Assembly: GCA_016165875.1 (NCBI GenBank)
Contig: JABBOT010000004.1
Span: 14,757,672 to 14,821,671, forward strand
Source of the DNA: Acanthopleura granulata
Taxonomy: Eukaryota > Mollusca > Polyplacophora > Chitonida > Chitonidae
Reading direction: 5' to 3'
DNA: 64,000 bases
The notes under the pieces are model-generated. The model did no database searches, was not told the DNA's origin, and saw only the letters and a program-made list of their open reading frames with translations. The position numbers were made by a program, and so were the translations under genes. Shown in pieces: positions 60,311 to 64,000 of this stretch (position 1 is the stretch's first letter; every line of letters starts with the position of its first letter).

Positions 60311-61676
60311 GCCTAAGCGTCCGTGTACTTATCGTGAGGACAAACATGAGAGATCATTAACTAATCAGTATGGAAATTTACAGTCAATAATTCTGAAGTT
60401 CTATCGCCAAGCTTTTGTTGACAGCAAACACAGGTTATACGACATGTTGGTCCATTGTGTTCAAAGCAAGACGATAAATCAGCCTTTATCTTTTGTGACA
60501 AAATGTTAGAGATATGCAATCACACTTCATCAATAGTAAACCTTTGGCAATTGCTCAAATTCTGAAGTGACTTTAGATTTTCCAAAGGATATTAGTTTTT
60601 CTTGCTTTGTGAAGGCCACTATTAATGACAATTATGAAATACGTTTTCACGAAGCAGGAGGAAACGGATAACCCACGAGTATCAGGCCTGGATATTTATA
60701 CAGTCGTTACTTTACAAATGAAATCGATTTCGTCCAAATAGAATTATTACATGTCCATTTTGTCATACATTGGTACTTGGCTAGAAAGGCTCATTTGTTA
60801 TAGATTTCAAAGGTTTTATATGTGTTTACGGGCTAAGTTAGCGTGTACATCTACTTGGCCATGATGTATGAATTTCCTCAGCATGGGAAGCGTGGTTAAA
60901 TACGAATACCATGTCTCCAGCGATTGCTGTTAGTTTCAACTCGAGTGTGTAAATAAGGGTACATATTGCATATTTACCCGATTTCCTAACTGTATCGCAT
61001 GTTTCCACACCACTTTAAACCACACCAGGTCCGTAATTTGCAGGATCCGTCATTTTTCAAGGCCAGGAATCAACATCGTTGCTGTAGGCGAATCGTTTTT
61101 GGTCAACATTTCTCAAAGGGAAGGCTATACCGCTAAATTGCTTGGTATTGACAGCGCTTTTGTAAGATATCCATCAGCCAGCATGATGAGATTGAAGAAA
61201 AAAGCAAGAAGCTGCTTTAAGGCAATACAACGGTACTGGGACCGACACCAATTACATAATAAAAAACGAATGGATCCAGCCAACAAATGTAATGATTGAA
61301 CAGCAGCACAGCAACCTTGACAGGCTGGTTTCATATAAACCTGGTTTTTAAGCTTTGTCCTAATCTTGACTGACACTTAATCTAGACATTTTATGACAGA
61401 ACTTCTAACTAACCTGTCAACAGGTGGTGAGAAAAACATGAATCCGAATAGGAAATTAGTGATAAGTGTAAGATTACATTATGCCACCACGATGGAATGC
61501 TTGTAACTCTACAGGTATCGTAACAGACGACTTTATACTTATTCTTAACCAGAATGGACATCCCAGGGCAATAATGCCATGACCAATTTCCAAAACCACT
61601 TTGAACACGATGCAGCAAACAATTGAGGGAGTAGGGCATATATAAGGGTATGACATTAGGACCGATTTTTTTTTAC
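60311..61676. other. Intergenic DNA with one long ATG-poor open frame
   Basis: No gene is supported. A plus-strand frame is open from about 60926 to a stop at 61297-61299 (about 120 codons) and ends in a basic RLKKKARSCFKAIQRYWDR segment. The only Met codons are internal, and splice sites are not convincing. Confidence 0.35.
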
Positions 61677-61920
61677 TCATTTATTTGATTAGGCTTTTAC
61701 GCCGTACTAAAGAATATTTCACATACACCACGCCAGCATACGGTGGAAAAAAAAGAGAGCTGGGGGCAAACACATCAGCATCCGCACTTTGGTGGCAGAC
61801 CTTCTAACGTACGACCGGAGAGGAAGGAACTTGAGCTGGAATTGAACCCACAGCGACCGTTTTGTTGAGAGGTTCACGGGTAATTGCGTTGCACTAGCGC
61901 GCTGACCACCTCGGTCCGAA
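61677..61920 (-). mobile_element. tRNA-derived SINE copy, best preserved in the window (minus strand)
   Basis: Read on the minus strand: head ccgaggtggtcagcgcgcta (A-box region) and gctgtgggttcaattccagc (B-box region), body cttcctctccggtcgtacgt, gaaggtctgccaccaaagtg and ccaccgtatgctggcgtggt, tail gaaatattctttagtacggc + gtaaaagcctaatcaaataa. The order matches the copy at 23661-23905. Confidence 0.85.
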
Positions 61921-62199
61921 TTATTACTAAGTCATGTAAAGGCGGAAGCATGATGTCAACAGTTTTCAATCAACGGTGCCCAGAGGACGAAAGGAATGCT
62001 GTAAGCGCGTAAATTTGATCAGTATTTAAGGTCTGTGGTAACTTCTCTAATTAGAGAGATTGGAATCGATTGGTTTAGTATATTGGTAGGATTGTAGTTA
62101 CTTGCAGGTGTGTAGTAATGAAGAAACTTTCAGCAATAAACCTTTATAAATTATTAGTAAACACACATGAGAAAATACACGACAGTTTCTTGATATATG

Positions 62200-62345
62200 A
62201 CTTATTTATTTGATTGATGTTTAACGCCACAGTCTAGGGTGTTTAACTTAGATGAATTGATGGAAGTCAGTTTTGTGGATTGAGGAAACAACACTTCCAG
62301 CGGTTAATCATCGAACTACGGCAAGTTATTCAAACGTTCACAGGG
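62200..62345 (-). mobile_element. Related SINE or tail fragment (minus strand)
   Basis: The minus strand ends with ggcgttaaacatcaatcaaa + taaataag, a variant of the tail family. Upstream it has cttccatcaattcatctaag and gaataacttgccgtagttcg. No tRNA-like head is visible, so this is a 5'-truncated copy or a different family with the same 3' end. Confidence 0.5.
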
Positions 62346-63114
62346 GTACCAGGTACAGATAGACATAACATAATAGAGAAAGACAAATGGTCTTCAACAA
62401 ACTCTAGACTGTACAAATGACCACACAAGCGTTGAAAAGTGTTTTCCATCACCTCTGATTCACAAAGATGGCGGATAAACAAATATCTTGTTCAGTGTTA
62501 GGACTGAACCCACTTTCTGTTTATCCCAGCAACTGAAAGACAAACTTCTTCCTTTAAAAACCAGTACTATCAACACTGCACATATACACTATGCACTTAA
62601 TACATATAAGTTTATTAATCAATGTTGGTCACCAAAACACAACAGAAATGTATAAAAGCAAATTATTGGTAGATTTTGTGATAAGGACTGCACCATACTG
62701 GATGTGGAATGCCTATATTGAAACCAATATAAGTAAATAATGCTGTAAACTTAGTTGGTTGCAAAAATTTGGAAAGTATCTGTTTGATAAAATTATTTGG
62801 ATTAAGTTATTTTAAACTCCCATTAAGGAAAGGTCACATCTTTTTACTTGCATGGATAGTGGTTTGCTTTCATATGTAAAACGCTTTCATACATGCAATA
62901 GAATGGCATCACACTGTATGATAATTTAAAGCACAAACAACATCCTTTTCTTGCATTATGAAGTGAAAATACTCCATTTGTGAATGTTCATAGATCAAGT
63001 CAGCATTTTACTCAAAAAATACATTTGTCGGCATTAATGTTGATCTTGGATGTTTTTTTGGCCAGGGGTTTACCTGATATTTTGACTTTTGATGCAAAAT
63101 AAGGAAAAGCAACA
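62346..63114 (-). other. Probable 3'UTR / downstream region of the APMAP-like gene
   Basis: Downstream (to the left) of the stop codon there is no coding sequence. tttatt at 62611-62616 (aataaa on the minus strand) is a plausible poly(A) signal, giving a 3'UTR of about 500 bp. Confidence 0.4.
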
Positions 63115-63324
63115 TCAGAGATCATTTACTGAGATTTCGCCAATAAATGTTGCAGCAAAGTGTCCTAGGTACACCTTATCCAAATACTGGAAACCCTCGC
63201 TGATCCCCGTCAATACATCAGCCGTTGGATCATGATGACTCCCCAGAATAGCCCCATTGCCTGAGATCTCCAACAAGATAGAGTGCTTTGGGAGAAATAT
63301 ACTGTAAAACCAGAATGGCGTTAC
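63115..63324 (-). CDS. APMAP: APMAP-like terminal coding exon
   Basis: 69 codons plus TGA at 63115-63117. The acceptor is tttttttag|gtaacg after a long A-run on the plus strand. It carries the KHSILLEISGNG strand, the HDPT loop and the final YLGHF strand that closes the propeller. Confidence 0.9.
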   Translation of the reverse strand, partial: VTPFWFYSIFLPKHSILLEISGNGAILGSHHDPTADVLTGISEGFQYLDKVYLGHFAATFIGEISVNDL

Positions 63325-64000
63325 CTAAAAAAAAAAAAAGCAAAAACAATAAAAAAACACAAAAACATACATATCAACTGTACTTATTACCAAATCTTTT
63401 TTTTAACACCCATACTGGGCATACAAATTCAACCAAAGGCCTGAAAAACCCCAAATGAAGCAATGCTAATGTTTTAATACAATTCAGTTTAACTGTTGAA
63501 AAAAAAATGTGTGGTTAAATATTTCAATGTAGGCTGCATATACAGTATATTACATGTATCAGAATTTTTCAAAAGTTCCTTGATTTAAAACCTCAAATAT
63601 GGGATCCATAAGGTCAGCCAAAATTTATGAAGCCCTTCATGTATTTCATCCTGACATTAAGTCTACATGAGACATACTTTTGGTTATCTTGGTTGAACAC
63701 ACAGTTCACATGAACCTAGCCACAGTTTTACATAATGTCGTATTAATTATCAAATATTAACAACACAATAGTGGAAGATGACCACTCATCACTGTCAGCT
63801 TAATGCCTGAGTAAAGTAGAGTAACACTGTATGTAAATACTATGGCATCTGACATTCACCTTTGCCACAAACCGTTTCACGGCTGGAAATGGTGCAACAA
63901 CATCCAGGAAAGGTTTTGTTACACTTGACCCCTCATACCTCACCGAGGCCAAACCAACATAAAAGTTACCACGGTTGTTCAGTCTGATGTTATCTGGGTA
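63115..64000 (-). CDS. APMAP: APMAP/hemomucin-like protein (strictosidine synthase family), last two coding exons, partial
   Basis: Join complement(63115-63324, 63860-64000): 47 + 69 codons then TGA. The upstream exon reads YPDNIRLNNRGNFYVGLASV and later KPFLDVVAPFPAVKRFVAK. The last exon reads LPKHSILLEISGNGAILGSH, HDPTADVLTGISE and KVYLGHFAATFIGEI. These fit the C-terminal blades of APMAP-type six-bladed propellers (YPDNI metal-site loop, LxxHDP, LYLGSF-like). In the family, APMAP is a type II membrane glycoprotein with arylesterase-like activity; the insect homologue is hemomucin. The N-terminal anchor and first blades lie beyond the right edge. The splice is phase 0 (aag|gtgaat, ...ag|gtaacg). 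Confident of the family; orthology within the several invertebrate copies is not testable here. Confidence 0.9.
63860..64000 (-). CDS. APMAP: APMAP-like penultimate exon, cut by window edge
   Basis: 47 codons in frame to the edge. It contains YPDNIR, whose Asp-Asn pair lies at the calcium-centred active site in this superfamily (known of the family), and KPFLDVVAP. Donor gcaaag|gtgaat at 63860/63859. Confidence 0.9.

Overview
The window is animal nuclear DNA: AT-rich, with genes split by long introns bearing GT/AG junctions, tRNA-derived SINEs, minisatellites and a decayed LTR retrotransposon. Several short repeats end in a tail of the form 'acggcataaaacaccaatc...aaataaata', which I know as common in molluscan genomes. 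Together with the protein sequences this suggests a lophotrochozoan, most likely a mollusc. The species cannot be told from the sequence.

Layout, left to right. (1) 1-271, minus strand: first coding exon of the histone chaperone SET (TAF-I/I2PP2A), cut by the window edge. (2) 272-507: a short shared spacer between the start codons of SET and RSBN1, probably a bidirectional promoter. (3) 508-19867, plus strand: a five-exon RSBN1/KDM9-type gene (JmjC-like putative H4K20me2 demethylase). I read it as 1433 codons, with every splice junction keeping frame. Its 10.4-kb first intron carries a triplicated 96-bp repeat, a hairpin MITE-like element and a SINE; intron 2 carries a three-copy ~160-bp repeat and a SINE. 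(4) 19868-30178: 3'UTR, then gene-poor DNA with a SINE and two large minisatellite arrays (24.3-26.2 kb and 26.9-28.0 kb) whose units appear related. (5) 30179-34585: a heavily mutated Ty3/gypsy-type element with partial LTRs, gag, protease, RT, RNase H and integrase remnants. (6) 34.6-39.7 kb: repeat fragments, a GATC-rich probable MITE and one small secreted-peptide-like ORF. (7) 39726-55980, plus strand: a five-exon ankyrin-repeat gene of 549 codons whose introns are all phase 0. I cannot name it; its introns contain several tandem repeats. (8) 55981-63114: intergenic DNA with a decayed ~60-bp tandem repeat and several SINEs. (9) 63115-64000, minus strand: the last two coding exons of an APMAP/hemomucin-like strictosidine-synthase-family protein, running off the right edge.

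SET and RSBN1 are both chromatin proteins arranged head to head, so co-expression is plausible. The ankyrin and APMAP genes show no evident functional link to them. No bacterial-type system, CRISPR or operon is present. The least explained items are the ankyrin gene with its large disordered tail and the paired minisatellites.
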